Shown here piece by piece: positions 36,731 to 44,814 of a DNA stretch of 64,000 nucleotides. Made by a program: the position numbers and the translations under genes. Where the stretch lies: assembly GCF_013488225.1 (NCBI RefSeq), contig NZ_CP041241.1:620001-684000 (forward strand), read 5' to 3'. The DNA comes from Sinorhizobium mexicanum. Its GTDB lineage: Bacteria > Pseudomonadota > Alphaproteobacteria > Rhizobiales > Rhizobiaceae. Under the pieces are notes generated by a model. That model ran no database searches. It saw nothing but the letters and a program-made list of their open reading frames with translations, and was not told the origin of the DNA. The stretch's first letter is position 1; every line of letters begins with the position of its first letter.

Positions 36731-37783
36731 ATGAAGACAATCCTGAAATCCGGAATTCTGGCGGCAGCCGCCGTCGTCTTGTCCGCAAGCCTTACCGCGC
36801 CGGCGTTCGCGCGTGACCTGACGATCGTCTCCTGGGGCGGCAACTATCAGGACGCGCAGCGCAACATCTATTTCAAGCCCTTCTCCGAGAAGGCCGGCAA
36901 GCCGGTGCTCGACGAAGCCTGGGACGGCGGCATCGGCGTCATCCAGTCGAAGGTCAAGGCCGGTGCGCCGAACTGGGACGCCGTGCAGGTCGAAGCGGAA
37001 GAGCTGGCGCTCGGCTGTGCCGACGGCCTCTACGAAAAGATCGACTGGGACAAGATGGGAGGCAAGGACAAGTTCCTTGATTCCGCCGTCAATGACTGCG
37101 GCGTCGGCGCCATCGTCTGGTCGACTGCGATCGCCTATGACGGCGACAAGCTGAAGGAAGGCCCGGCCTCCTGGGCCGACTTCTGGAACGTCGAGAAGTT
37201 CCCAGGCAAGCGCTCCTTGCGCAAGGGTCCGAAGTACACGCTCGAATTCGCGCTTCTGGCCGACGGCGTCTCCAAGGACGAACTCTATGACGTGCTCTCC
37301 ACGGAAGAGGGCGTGGCGCGCGCCTTCAAGAAGCTTGACGAACTGAAGCCGAACATCGTCTGGTGGGAATCTGGCGCGCAGCCGCTGCAGTTCCTCGCCT
37401 CTGGGGAAGTGGCGATGACCTCGGCCTACAACGGCCGCATCACCGGCATCAACCGCTCCGAAGGCAAGAACTTCAAGGTCGTATTCCCGGGCAGCATCTA
37501 CGCCGTCGACAGCTGGGTCGTGCTCAAGGACGCGGAAAACAAGGATGTCGCGCAGGACTTCATCGCCTTCGCCAGCCTACCCGAGAACCAGGCCAAGCTG
37601 CCGGAATTCGTCGCTTATGGTCTGCCGAACAAGGAAGCGGCGGCCAAGGTTCCCGCGGAATTCGCCAAGGACCTGCCGACCGATCCGGCGAACATGACGG
37701 ACTCGATTCCACTCAATGTCGATTTCTGGATCGACAACGCAGAAACGCTGACGCAGCGCTTCAACGCCTGGCTGGCCCAGTAA
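36731..37783 (+). CDS. periplasmic binding protein, polyamine/opine type (PotD-like)
   Basis: A 350-residue family-1 (SBP_bac_6/8) binding protein. The Sec signal MKTILKSGILAAAAVVLSAS ends at AFA (about 27), followed by RDLTIVSWGGNYQDAQRN, a hallmark of the putrescine/spermidine group. Ligand-region features are WSTAIAYDGDKL, PASWADFWNVEKFPGKR and WWESGAQPLQFLASGEV. AAGGGG precedes ATG 36731. Context with the kinase/phospholyase pair suggests an amine or amino alcohol ligand. Confidence 0.9.
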   Translation: MKTILKSGILAAAAVVLSASLTAPAFARDLTIVSWGGNYQDAQRNIYFKPFSEKAGKPVLDEAWDGGIGVIQSKVKAGAPNWDAVQVEAEELALGCADGLYEKIDWDKMGGKDKFLDSAVNDCGVGAIVWSTAIAYDGDKLKEGPASWADFWNVEKFPGKRSLRKGPKYTLEFALLADGVSKDELYDVLSTEEGVARAFKKLDELKPNIVWWESGAQPLQFLASGEVAMTSAYNGRITGINRSEGKNFKVVFPGSIYAVDSWVVLKDAENKDVAQDFIAFASLPENQAKLPEFVAYGLPNKEAAAKVPAEFAKDLPTDPANMTDSIPLNVDFWIDNAETLTQRFNAWLAQ

Positions 37784-37796
37784 GAACATCCGTGGC

Positions 37797-37821
37797 GAAG
37801 AGCGCCCCGGGGGCGCTCTTC
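37797..37821 (+). terminator. intercistronic hairpin after the binding-protein gene
   Basis: Perfect 11-bp stem GAAGAGCGCCC / GGGCGCTCTTC with a 3-nt loop, 13 bases after the SBP stop and before the ATPase start. A partial terminator or 3'-end stabiliser, as in the two other SBP-first or SBP-internal importers here. Confidence 0.68.
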
Positions 37822-37879
37822 CTGCATGGCCGGGTGCGTTCCGCATCACGCATCCCTCGCCTTTAGCATGGAGTCTTCC

Positions 37880-38947
37880 GTGGCCGAATTCATTCGATTT
37901 GACCGCATCACCAAATTCTACGGCCCGCTTTGCGTGGTCGAAAATCTCGACCTCGGCATTGGAAAAGGCGAGTTTGTCAGCCTGCTCGGGCCTTCCGGGT
38001 CCGGCAAGACGACGCTCTTGATGATGCTCGCGGGGTTCGAGCAACCGACTTCGGGGGCGATCCTGCTTGACGGGACGGCGATCAACGGCGTGCCGACCCA
38101 TAAGCGCGATATGGGCGTAGTGTTCCAGAGTTATGCGCTGTTTCCGCACATGTCGGTCGGCGAAAACATCTCCTTTCCGCTGCAGATGCGCGGTATCAGC
38201 AAGGCGGAGATCGCCGAGCGTGTCAAGCGGGCGCTGGACATGGTGCAGCTCTCGGCGTTTGCGGACCGCCGCCCCTCCCAGCTTTCCGGCGGCCAGCAGC
38301 AACGCGTGGCGTTAGCCCGCGCGCTCGTCTTCGAGCCGCGCGTGGTGTTAATGGACGAACCGCTGGGCGCGCTCGACAAGCAACTACGCGAACAGATGCA
38401 GCTCGACATCCGCGATCTGCACCGTCGGCTCGGCCTGACGATCGTCTTCGTCACCCATGACCAGTCGGAAGCGCTGACCATGTCGGACCGCGTCGCAGTC
38501 TTCAACAAGGGCAAAATCGAACAAATAGGCACTCCACGGCAAGTCTATGACGAACCGGCGACGCGCTTCGTCGCGGAGTTCATCGGCGAGACCAATCTGG
38601 TCGAAGGCGTCGTCGAGACGGTACAGGGGCAGGAGGCGACCGTGCGGCTGGCCTCCGGTGCCCATATCGTTTCCGCTCTTTCTGGCGCCGTCGCGTCGGG
38701 GCAGCCGGTCTATCTCTCTATCCGTCCGGAACGGGTCGATCTCAGCGAGACGCGCGGTGATGCGCGCAACGTACTCGAAATGGAAGTCACCGACTCCGTC
38801 TATCAGGGCGACCACCTGCGCGTGCAGTTGGAGACCGCGGCTCATCCGCTCATCGCCAAGCTCGGCCGCCGCTCGCGCGAATTTCCGCCGGGAACGAAGG
38901 TTTTTGCGGCCTTTTCCGCTGGCGATTGCCGGGTTATCGCGCCATGA
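37880..38947 (+). CDS. polyamine-type ABC transporter ATP-binding protein (PotA-like)
   Basis: A 355-residue ATPase. Walker A is GPSGSGKTT, signature LSGGQQQRVALARAL, Walker B VVLMDEPLGALDKQLR, H-loop VTHDQSEA. The C-terminal TOBE region has FVAEFIGETNLVEG, as in PotA/AfuC. A GTG start at 37880 is preferred, with GGAG six bases upstream; ATG 37868 is possible but lacks a site. The stop overlaps the next permease start (ATGA). Confidence 0.92.
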   Translation: MAEFIRFDRITKFYGPLCVVENLDLGIGKGEFVSLLGPSGSGKTTLLMMLAGFEQPTSGAILLDGTAINGVPTHKRDMGVVFQSYALFPHMSVGENISFPLQMRGISKAEIAERVKRALDMVQLSAFADRRPSQLSGGQQQRVALARALVFEPRVVLMDEPLGALDKQLREQMQLDIRDLHRRLGLTIVFVTHDQSEALTMSDRVAVFNKGKIEQIGTPRQVYDEPATRFVAEFIGETNLVEGVVETVQGQEATVRLASGAHIVSALSGAVASGQPVYLSIRPERVDLSETRGDARNVLEMEVTDSVYQGDHLRVQLETAAHPLIAKLGRRSREFPPGTKVFAAFSAGDCRVIAP

Positions 38948-40119
38948 GTGCTCGGTCGCGTACCGGCCGGTCGCTGCTTCTGGTGGCGCCGCTGCTTCTT
39001 TTCCTCATCGGCTTTTTCGTCTGGCCGCTGTTCAGCATGATGTCGCAGGCCATCTCGGATCCTGCCGTGCTGCGCCTTCTGCCGAAGACCGCCGAGGTGA
39101 TTGGCGATTGGGACCGCAAGTCGCCGCCGAGCATCGCGATGCAGACAGCCTTGACTGACGATCTGAAAGCCGTCGGCGACGATCAGGCGCTCGGCGACAT
39201 GGTGCGCCGTCTCAACAGCGCCCGCTCCGGCTTCCGCACGCTGATGTCGAAGACGACGAGCGCGCTGCAGGATACGGCCAATCCGCCGGCTGACCTCGTC
39301 TCCATCGACAAGCGCTGGGAAAAGCCGGAATTCTGGCAGGCCATCGCCGACGCGCTCTCGCCGCTCACTGACCGTAACCTGCTTGCCGCCGTCGACCTAG
39401 GCCGCAACGCCAGCGGACAGATCGAACATCTGCCTGCCGACCAGTCCGTCAACCGAGTCATTCTGGTTCGCACCTTCTGGATCGCCGCGCTGGTTACCTT
39501 CGCCTGCACCTGCATCGGTTTTCCCTACGCGATCATCGCCGCTTCACTTTCCGGGTGGAAGCGCGACCTGATGCTAGGCGCCGTGCTTTTGCCACTGTGG
39601 ACCTCGCTGCTTGTCCGCACCGCCGCCTGGTTCATCCTGCTGCAAGAACAGGGCCTCATCAACGATCTGCTGCGAGGCCTCGGCCTGATCGATGCGCCGC
39701 TGGCGCTGATCTTCAACCGCACCGGAGTCGTCATCGCCATGACCCATGTGCTCTTGCCCTTCATGGTGCTGCCGATCTACTCGGTGCTCATCACCATTCC
39801 GGTGAACCTGATGCCCGCCGCCGCCTCGCTCGGAGCGCCGCCCTGGCGGGCGTTTCTCCGCGTGCTCTTGCCCCTGAGCCTGCGCGGCGTCGCCTCCGGC
39901 GGCCTGCTCGTCTTCATCTCGGCGATCGGCTACTACATCACGCCGGCCCTGATCGGCGGTCCCGGCGACCAGATGATCTCGTCGATCATTGCCTTCTACG
40001 CCACGGGCTCGGCCAACTGGGGCATGGCCGGAGCGCTCGGCATCGTGCTTCTTGTCGCCACGCTGCTGCTCTACAGCGTCTATGCCCGGTTTTCCGCGGA
40101 CGAGCCGGGGAGGCGCTGA
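38944..40119 (+). CDS. ABC transporter permease with large periplasmic insertion (PotB-like)
   Basis: A 391-residue permease, about 100 longer than usual PotB. After the first TM segment (LLLVAPLLLFLIGFFVWPLF) there is a soluble block of some 130 residues (about 45-170) rich in Asp/Lys, then the normal core with EAA-like loop PAAASLGAPPWRAFLRVLLPLS. Such inserted loops are found in a subset of rhizobial spermidine/putrescine-type permeases. It overlaps the ATPase gene by 4 bases. Confidence 0.9.
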   Translation: MSARSRTGRSLLLVAPLLLFLIGFFVWPLFSMMSQAISDPAVLRLLPKTAEVIGDWDRKSPPSIAMQTALTDDLKAVGDDQALGDMVRRLNSARSGFRTLMSKTTSALQDTANPPADLVSIDKRWEKPEFWQAIADALSPLTDRNLLAAVDLGRNASGQIEHLPADQSVNRVILVRTFWIAALVTFACTCIGFPYAIIAASLSGWKRDLMLGAVLLPLWTSLLVRTAAWFILLQEQGLINDLLRGLGLIDAPLALIFNRTGVVIAMTHVLLPFMVLPIYSVLITIPVNLMPAAASLGAPPWRAFLRVLLPLSLRGVASGGLLVFISAIGYYITPALIGGPGDQMISSIIAFYATGSANWGMAGALGIVLLVATLLLYSVYARFSADEPGRR

Positions 40120-40121
40120 CC

Positions 40122-40904
40122 ATGCCGATGAAGCTCGCCAAATTCACCTTCGCGTCGCTTGCGATCCTGTTTCTCGTCGCGCCGCTCATCGCTATCCTGC
40201 CGCTCGCTTTCACCTCGAGCGTCATCCTGACCTATCCGATCCCGTCCTGGTCGCTGCGCTGGTTCGAGGAGTTGTTCACGGCGGACGCCTGGCGTCGGGC
40301 GATCATCAACAGCCTGGTTGTCGGAAGCGGCACGACGCTCCTTGCGACCGTGCTCGGCACGGCCGCCTCGCTGGGCTTGCGAAGCCGCTTGCTGTTGTTT
40401 CGCGGGTCAGTCCGCACGCTTTTCCTGCTGCCGATGGTCGTGCCGGCTGTCGTGCTCGGGGTCGGCATGCAGGTGCTGCTCGCCCGGTTTGGCCTGACCA
40501 ACAGCTATGCAGGCGTGATCATCGCCCACACCGTCGTCGCCGTGCCCTTCGTGCTGGTCAGCGTCACGGGGGCGCTCGCCGGCATTGACGAACGTGTGGA
40601 ACTCGCGGCTGAAAGCCTCGGCGCGTCGCCTGCCACGGTCTTCCGTCATGTCACCCTGCCGCTTGCCATGCCGGGCGTGCTTTCGGGGGCGGTGCTCGCC
40701 TTCGCCACCTCATTGGATGAAGTCGTGCTGACGCTCTTCGTCGCAGGTCCCAATCAGCGCACACTTGCCCGACAGATGTTTTCGAGCATCCGGGAGAACA
40801 TCAGCCCGGCGATTGCTGCCGCCGCGTTCCTCTTCATCGCCGCGACAATCCTGGTCGGTCTCGCGGTTATGGTGTTCCGTACCATGCTGGCGAAACGGAG
40901 ATAG
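40122..40904 (+). CDS. ABC transporter permease (PotC-like)
   Basis: A 260-residue permease with six TM segments, starting ATG 40122 two bases after the previous stop. The EAA loop is LAAESLGASPATVFRHVTLPLAMPG (about 165-190). The motif FATSLDEVVLTLFVAG is typical of PotC. It completes the SBP-ATPase-permease-permease set. Confidence 0.93.
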   Translation: MPMKLAKFTFASLAILFLVAPLIAILPLAFTSSVILTYPIPSWSLRWFEELFTADAWRRAIINSLVVGSGTTLLATVLGTAASLGLRSRLLLFRGSVRTLFLLPMVVPAVVLGVGMQVLLARFGLTNSYAGVIIAHTVVAVPFVLVSVTGALAGIDERVELAAESLGASPATVFRHVTLPLAMPGVLSGAVLAFATSLDEVVLTLFVAGPNQRTLARQMFSSIRENISPAIAAAAFLFIAATILVGLAVMVFRTMLAKRR

Positions 40905-41222
40905 CATCGGGTGCGCGTACCCCGCCTGCGGACGATGGGGTTTTGCTGAAGTCGGTCCACGTCCACGATAGGCGGGATGACGCTCATGTCGAATGGTGAC
41001 CACGGGGAAGGGTTGGGCGAGGCCTGCAGCGATTCAAGATCGACGGCGCAGGCCTCTGACCGTCAGCTTTTCCAAACGGCTGGATGGAAATTTACCACCA
41101 GAGCGGGAAAGCTGCCATTCGCCAAAACGGCTTACCACCGATGTGCGAGCTATGGCACCCAAATGGATGCGCCGCGTTTCGGTGGCCAATCCGACGGGCG
41201 AACGCGCTGCGCGCCGACAACT
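40905..41222. other. gene-free stretch, nothing recognised
   Basis: About 320 bases after the PotC-like gene. Open frames here lack ribosome sites and recognisable motifs. No terminator with a T-run was seen. Confidence 0.45.
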
Positions 41223-41312
41223 CTACAGCGTGCTTCCCATCCACTCGGCCGCGGCGATTGCCGAGCCGAGCAAAATGACCGGCAGCAACAGCGCACCGAA
41301 AAACCTGATCAT
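41223..41312 (-). CDS. 29-residue membrane microprotein
   Basis: ATG at 41312 to TAG at 41223. The peptide starts MIRFFGALLLPVILLGS, a single hydrophobic helix, and ends EWMGSTL. No strong Shine-Dalgarno sequence is visible, so support comes from the hydrophobic-helix design and from two similar small genes upstream on the same strand. It is the weakest of the three. Function unknown; such peptides often stabilise or tune larger membrane complexes. Confidence 0.45.
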   Translation of the reverse strand: MIRFFGALLLPVILLGSAIAAAEWMGSTL

Positions 41313-41573
41313 CTGAATGCGGCGCGAACGCCTCTCATGCCGATCGTAAGCCATTGTCTCTCAGCCTCTGGCTGCATTCCAAGAACAGTTCTCGTGATAT
41401 GAAAACATCATTGGAGTTGGACGGTCGAGTCTCCAAGGTAACACGCCGGTCTCGCCGGCGAGTTTCTCGCCGCCGTGGAGTGCGGCAAAACGTCGGAGCA
41501 AGAGACCTCCGTGCACGAACGGGTGGGTGTCGCGACAGAGGTCATCGACGAAGTGATGAAACTGAGAGGGCGA

Positions 41574-41666
41574 TCACCAGGCCGAGAAGGCCGTCATGAG
41601 CACCGCGGCCCAAAATAACGCTGACAATTCAGCCGCTAACAGGAACCCGAAAGTGGTGTCGCTCAT
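41574..41666 (-). CDS. 30-residue membrane microprotein
   Basis: ATG at 41666 to TGA at 41574, with an excellent ribosome site GAGGAGG six bases upstream. The peptide starts MSDTTFGFLLAAELSAL and ends MTAFSAW, with one transmembrane helix containing a Glu and Trp. The good site plus a fully hydrophobic reading make it the best supported of three tandem microproteins on this strand. Function unknown. Confidence 0.62.
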   Translation of the reverse strand: MSDTTFGFLLAAELSALFWAAVLMTAFSAW

Positions 41667-41758
41667 GTGATCCTCCTCTGGCAACCTCCATTACCAGGGG
41701 AAACTATAGGGGGCCGCGGCCGGTTCCGCTACAAAATAAGACATACTCGTTAATCGGA

Positions 41759-41848
41759 TCACGTGAGCAGAGAGTAAATCAGAACGCCGACGGAACCCCA
41801 GAAGCCAACCATTACCAGCGACATCGCCACGACAAAGATCTTAGTCAA
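41759..41848 (-). CDS. 29-residue membrane microprotein (TTG start)
   Basis: TTG at 41848 to TGA at 41759, with GGAG eight bases upstream. The peptide reads MTKIFVVAMSLVMVGFW and ends VLIYSLLT: a lysine near the start, then one transmembrane helix. It is first of three small same-strand genes. The non-ATG start keeps confidence moderate. Confidence 0.52.
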   Translation of the reverse strand: MTKIFVVAMSLVMVGFWGSVGVLIYSLLT

Positions 41849-42177
41849 AACAGAAACTCCACACCCTTTTCATGATTTGCAGAAACTACCGCAGCGCTGA
41901 AAACTGGGTATCGGCACTAAGTCTGAGACGCATGGGACTATGGTCTGATACTTCAACGCGTGGGACTGAGATCGAACATGCGAGAAGCCTGAACGCTGGC
42001 GTGCCGAGCCCTGCCGTTGATTTGAACCGGAAAATCGAGTCGGTCGGAAAGGCCGAAAAAATGCTTCTTCCGCCGCAACTGGCGCTCGCTCGGCCATTGC
42101 ATTGTTAGGTCTAAACTGTTTCTTGGTCAGAAAATGAGGACGCAATCGGCGCCGGGGCGCCATGAAATGAGGTGCTT
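41849..42177. repeat. intergenic region with imperfect direct repeat, mosaic-element-like
   Basis: It carries GCATGGGACTATG (41930-41942) and GCGTGGGACTGAG (41958-41970), an imperfect direct repeat 28 bases apart. The surrounding sequence resembles an intergenic mosaic element I recall from rhizobial genomes. The remainder holds the promoter region of the KpsC-like gene; no other gene was seen. Confidence 0.4.
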
Positions 42178-43221
42178 GTGCTAAAAGCCATGGACAGCTT
42201 GTCTGGCGCGACCGACAAGAGCTGGTATCCGCCGGAGGGGACCAGGCTCGGCGCGACGTTCTTTGTCCGCAGCGCGTTTCCATGGCTCGACCACTATTTC
42301 GGCGGAATGCCGCTCGGCTCCACACTCGCGCCCGGGATCGAGGGAATAGTCTCCTGGGGCGGACGCACTCCGGCGAAAAGTGCGATGGCGGTTGCCCGCC
42401 TGCGGCGACTGCCGCATTGGCATCTCGAAGATGGCTTCCTGCGCTCGGTCGGCCTTGGCAAGGAGGGAGCGGCGCCGGTCTCGATCATCGTGGACGACCG
42501 GGCGCTTCCCGTCGACGGGGGAAAAGCGTCGCGCTTGGAACTGCTGATCGCCGCTACGGCCGGAGGCGGCTGGGACAGCCTTGGAGAAAGCATCCGCGAG
42601 CGGATGACCGAACACAGGCTGTCGAAATACAACAACCTGCCGCACAAAGCACCGTCGATCGAACAGAGCACCAGGAGACGCATTCTGCTTGTCGACCAGG
42701 TCTTCGGTGACGTCTCGGTGGAGCGTGCGCTCGGGAGCCGACACTCCTTCGACAGGATGCTCGACGATGCCTTGGCAAGCGGCGCTCAATGCATCGTGCG
42801 TACACATCCGGACGTGATGGCCGGTTACCGGAAGGGCTATATGACGGAGCGGGCTGCGAGGACGGCTGGCGTCGTTCTCCTGGCTGACCACGTGTCGGTT
42901 GCTTCGATTCTCGACGTTGTCGACGAGGTCTGGACTGTTTCGAGCCAGGTCGGCTTCGACGCTTTGCTGCGCAAGATACCCGTGCGCTGCTACGCGGTAC
43001 CGTTCTATGCGGGGTGGGGGTTGACGGATGATCGGGCGAGCGGCGCGGCTGAGGCTGCCTTGACGCGGCGCGCCTCGGCGAGACCCTCGGTCGATCAACT
43101 CACGGCCGCAACGCTCGGGCTCTATCCGACTTACCGCAATCCGGCAAACTGGCAGCCGATGGACGTGTTCGCGGCGATCGATTTCCTTGTCGCTGAAATT
43201 GAGGCTGCTCGCCGCCCATGA
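42178..43221 (+). CDS. capsular polysaccharide protein, KpsC/RkpJ-like Kdo transferase domain
   Basis: A 347-residue protein of the capsule synthesis family (KpsC/LipB, Kdo transferase type). Motifs are IVSWGGRTPAKSAM (about 45), WHLEDGFLRSVGLG (about 76-89), ILLVDQVFGDVSV (about 165), CIVRTHPDVMAGYRKGY (about 203) and VSSQVGFDALLRKIPVRCYAVPFYAGWGLT (about 257-286). Family members build the poly-Kdo linker of capsules. GTG 42178 has GAGG five bases ahead; GTG 42172 and ATG 42190 are alternatives. It stands alone here with no other capsule gene, so its role may be in K-antigen modification. Confidence 0.83.
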   Translation: MLKAMDSLSGATDKSWYPPEGTRLGATFFVRSAFPWLDHYFGGMPLGSTLAPGIEGIVSWGGRTPAKSAMAVARLRRLPHWHLEDGFLRSVGLGKEGAAPVSIIVDDRALPVDGGKASRLELLIAATAGGGWDSLGESIRERMTEHRLSKYNNLPHKAPSIEQSTRRRILLVDQVFGDVSVERALGSRHSFDRMLDDALASGAQCIVRTHPDVMAGYRKGYMTERAARTAGVVLLADHVSVASILDVVDEVWTVSSQVGFDALLRKIPVRCYAVPFYAGWGLTDDRASGAAEAALTRRASARPSVDQLTAATLGLYPTYRNPANWQPMDVFAAIDFLVAEIEAARRP

Positions 43222-43254
43222 CTGTCGCCGGTCCGTCAAACACTGGAAACGCCG

Positions 43255-43398
43255 TCAGTTCTCTTCCACCGAGACACCATCCTGGCCAATCCGGATCTCG
43301 ATGCCCGCCCTGTTTTCTTCGCGGTAGACGTAGATGCCGAGCCCGATCGCAACGACGGCAAGAACAGCGATAATGAGATAGAGCCCACTTCGGTTCAT
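43255..43398 (-). CDS. 47-residue single-pass membrane protein
   Basis: ATG 43398 to TGA 43255 with AGGAAGGA upstream. One transmembrane helix (LYLIIAVLAVVAIGLGIYV, about 6-24) is followed by a charged C-terminal segment with IEIRIGQDGVSVEEN. I recall similar short proteins in many Rhizobiaceae, so it is probably conserved. Function unknown. Antisense-free between the KpsC-like gene and the ROK gene. Confidence 0.8.
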   Translation of the reverse strand: MNRSGLYLIIAVLAVVAIGLGIYVYREENRAGIEIRIGQDGVSVEEN

Positions 43399-43488
43399 CA
43401 GTGCCATCCTTCCTATGATCGGTGTACGCTCTCGCCAGTCGAGACACTACTGCCTCGGGTCGAACGCGCGATTTGTTGCAGGGGTGGC

Positions 43489-44568
43489 TCAATCAGCATC
43501 GCGTTCGCCCTTGTTGGTGAAGTGGGCGTTGCCCAAGCCCGTGCCAATCGTCAGAATTCCCCAACCGGAGACGTCCTGCATGAAAGACATCTGCGAAAGG
43601 CCCTGGACGACGGCGTCGTTGTGCATGATCACGAAGGTCTCGTGGTCCCCGATTTGCGGAATGGCCTCCTTGATCTCGGCGGGCAGATTGAAGTGCTCGC
43701 TTTCCCAATTACCGCCTGGCAGGTTCTGACCGCCGCGCGCGATCGATCCATCGGCGTCGATCACGCCGGGACAGGCGACGCCAATCACGGGGGCCGGGAC
43801 AAGATCTGCCTTGTCCGCTTTGGCGATAAGCTTTTCGAGCATGGAGATGAGACGTTCAATCGCCGTGGTCCGACTGGGCTTGTCGTCCGCATGTCGCCAA
43901 ATATCCGACTTCCAGACCTTGGCCTTTGAAAGGTCAGAGCCTTCCTTCTCGCGCATCTCGACTACGCCCACGCGAATATTGGTGCCACCGATATCGATGG
44001 CAAGGATCGCCTTGTGCCCCTTGAGCATCCAGGGCGGGATGAGGTGCGCCGCACCGATAAGCCCCGCATCATCCGGATCGTGGACGATCGGACTGAGTTC
44101 TATCTTGATGCCCTTGGCCTTCAGCAGCACCATCGCGCGGGCAATTGCGAGTTCGCCTACGATTCGCTCACTGAAGCCGCCGCCCACCACGACGCGTTCA
44201 GTTTTCTTCCAGCTCTTCTGGTGCAGCAATTTGTCGAGAACATCGGCAAGCTCGCCGGCGAAATCGTCAACCGCTCCCATCACGATGGCGGCTGCCTCCT
44301 TGTCGTCACCAACGAGAAGGGCATCGATCTGTTTCTTCGACAGCTCGCGGGTTGGCGTCTTCCCGAGTGGATCGGTGCCACCGTTGCGTACTCGCTTGCG
44401 CCAGGCATCGAGCTTTTCCTGAAAGGCATATTTGTTGGCCTTGTCCCCCAGGAAGCCGTCGGAGCTTCGCAGTTCGATATTGTAGTCATCGACGATGACC
44501 GACGGTAGATCGTCGGCCCCATGCGTGAGGAGGACGCCGTTTTCTTTCTCGTTCGCGGATCTGCCCAC
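43489..44568 (-). CDS. ROK-family kinase-like protein with permuted motif order
   Basis: A 359-residue protein carrying all main ROK landmarks but in swapped order. The usual C-terminal half comes first: FAGELADVLDKLL (104-116), VVVGGGFSERIVGEL (126-140), DDAGLIGAAHL (166-176). The usual N-terminal half follows: AIDIGGTNIRVGVVEM (190-205), GVACPG (263-268), catalytic NDA (317-319) and GTGLGNAHF (342-350), where the protein ends. The zinc CxCGxxGCxE motif between these halves in canonical ROK proteins is absent. It is a natural circular permutation or a distinct subfamily. It is divergent from otsBA. It likely phosphorylates a sugar, with glucose as a guess. Confidence 0.82.
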   Translation of the reverse strand: MGRSANEKENGVLLTHGADDLPSVIVDDYNIELRSSDGFLGDKANKYAFQEKLDAWRKRVRNGGTDPLGKTPTRELSKKQIDALLVGDDKEAAAIVMGAVDDFAGELADVLDKLLHQKSWKKTERVVVGGGFSERIVGELAIARAMVLLKAKGIKIELSPIVHDPDDAGLIGAAHLIPPWMLKGHKAILAIDIGGTNIRVGVVEMREKEGSDLSKAKVWKSDIWRHADDKPSRTTAIERLISMLEKLIAKADKADLVPAPVIGVACPGVIDADGSIARGGQNLPGGNWESEHFNLPAEIKEAIPQIGDHETFVIMHNDAVVQGLSQMSFMQDVSGWGILTIGTGLGNAHFTNKGERDAD

Positions 44569-44814
44569 GCAACCCTCCCGTATGACGCTTCACCTGAACT
44601 GATCCGAGACCGGAGTGAGTGATAAACGTGAGCGGCCGGGCGATGTTCCGACGTCGCGGCGCCAAGTCTCGAAAGAGGTCGATTGATGGTGAACGCAGAG
44701 CCTGGATCACAGGCGAGTCACCGCGTTGCCTCGTCCCGCCACTTAGACAGCAAGTTTCCGCTTTGTGGAAACTCAGGGTTGGCCGATTGAGGACTGTGAC
44801 CTAAATATGGGGTC

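Noticed and set aside
41377-42108. Plus-strand frames in the gene-poor stretch, e.g. 41872-42108
   Set aside because: No ribosome binding site, no recognisable motif, and part of the stretch looks like a mosaic repeat element.
43489-44568. ROK gene as a frameshifted or rearranged pseudogene
   Set aside because: The frame is intact over 359 codons and both halves keep their conserved motifs, including DIGGTN and the catalytic ND.
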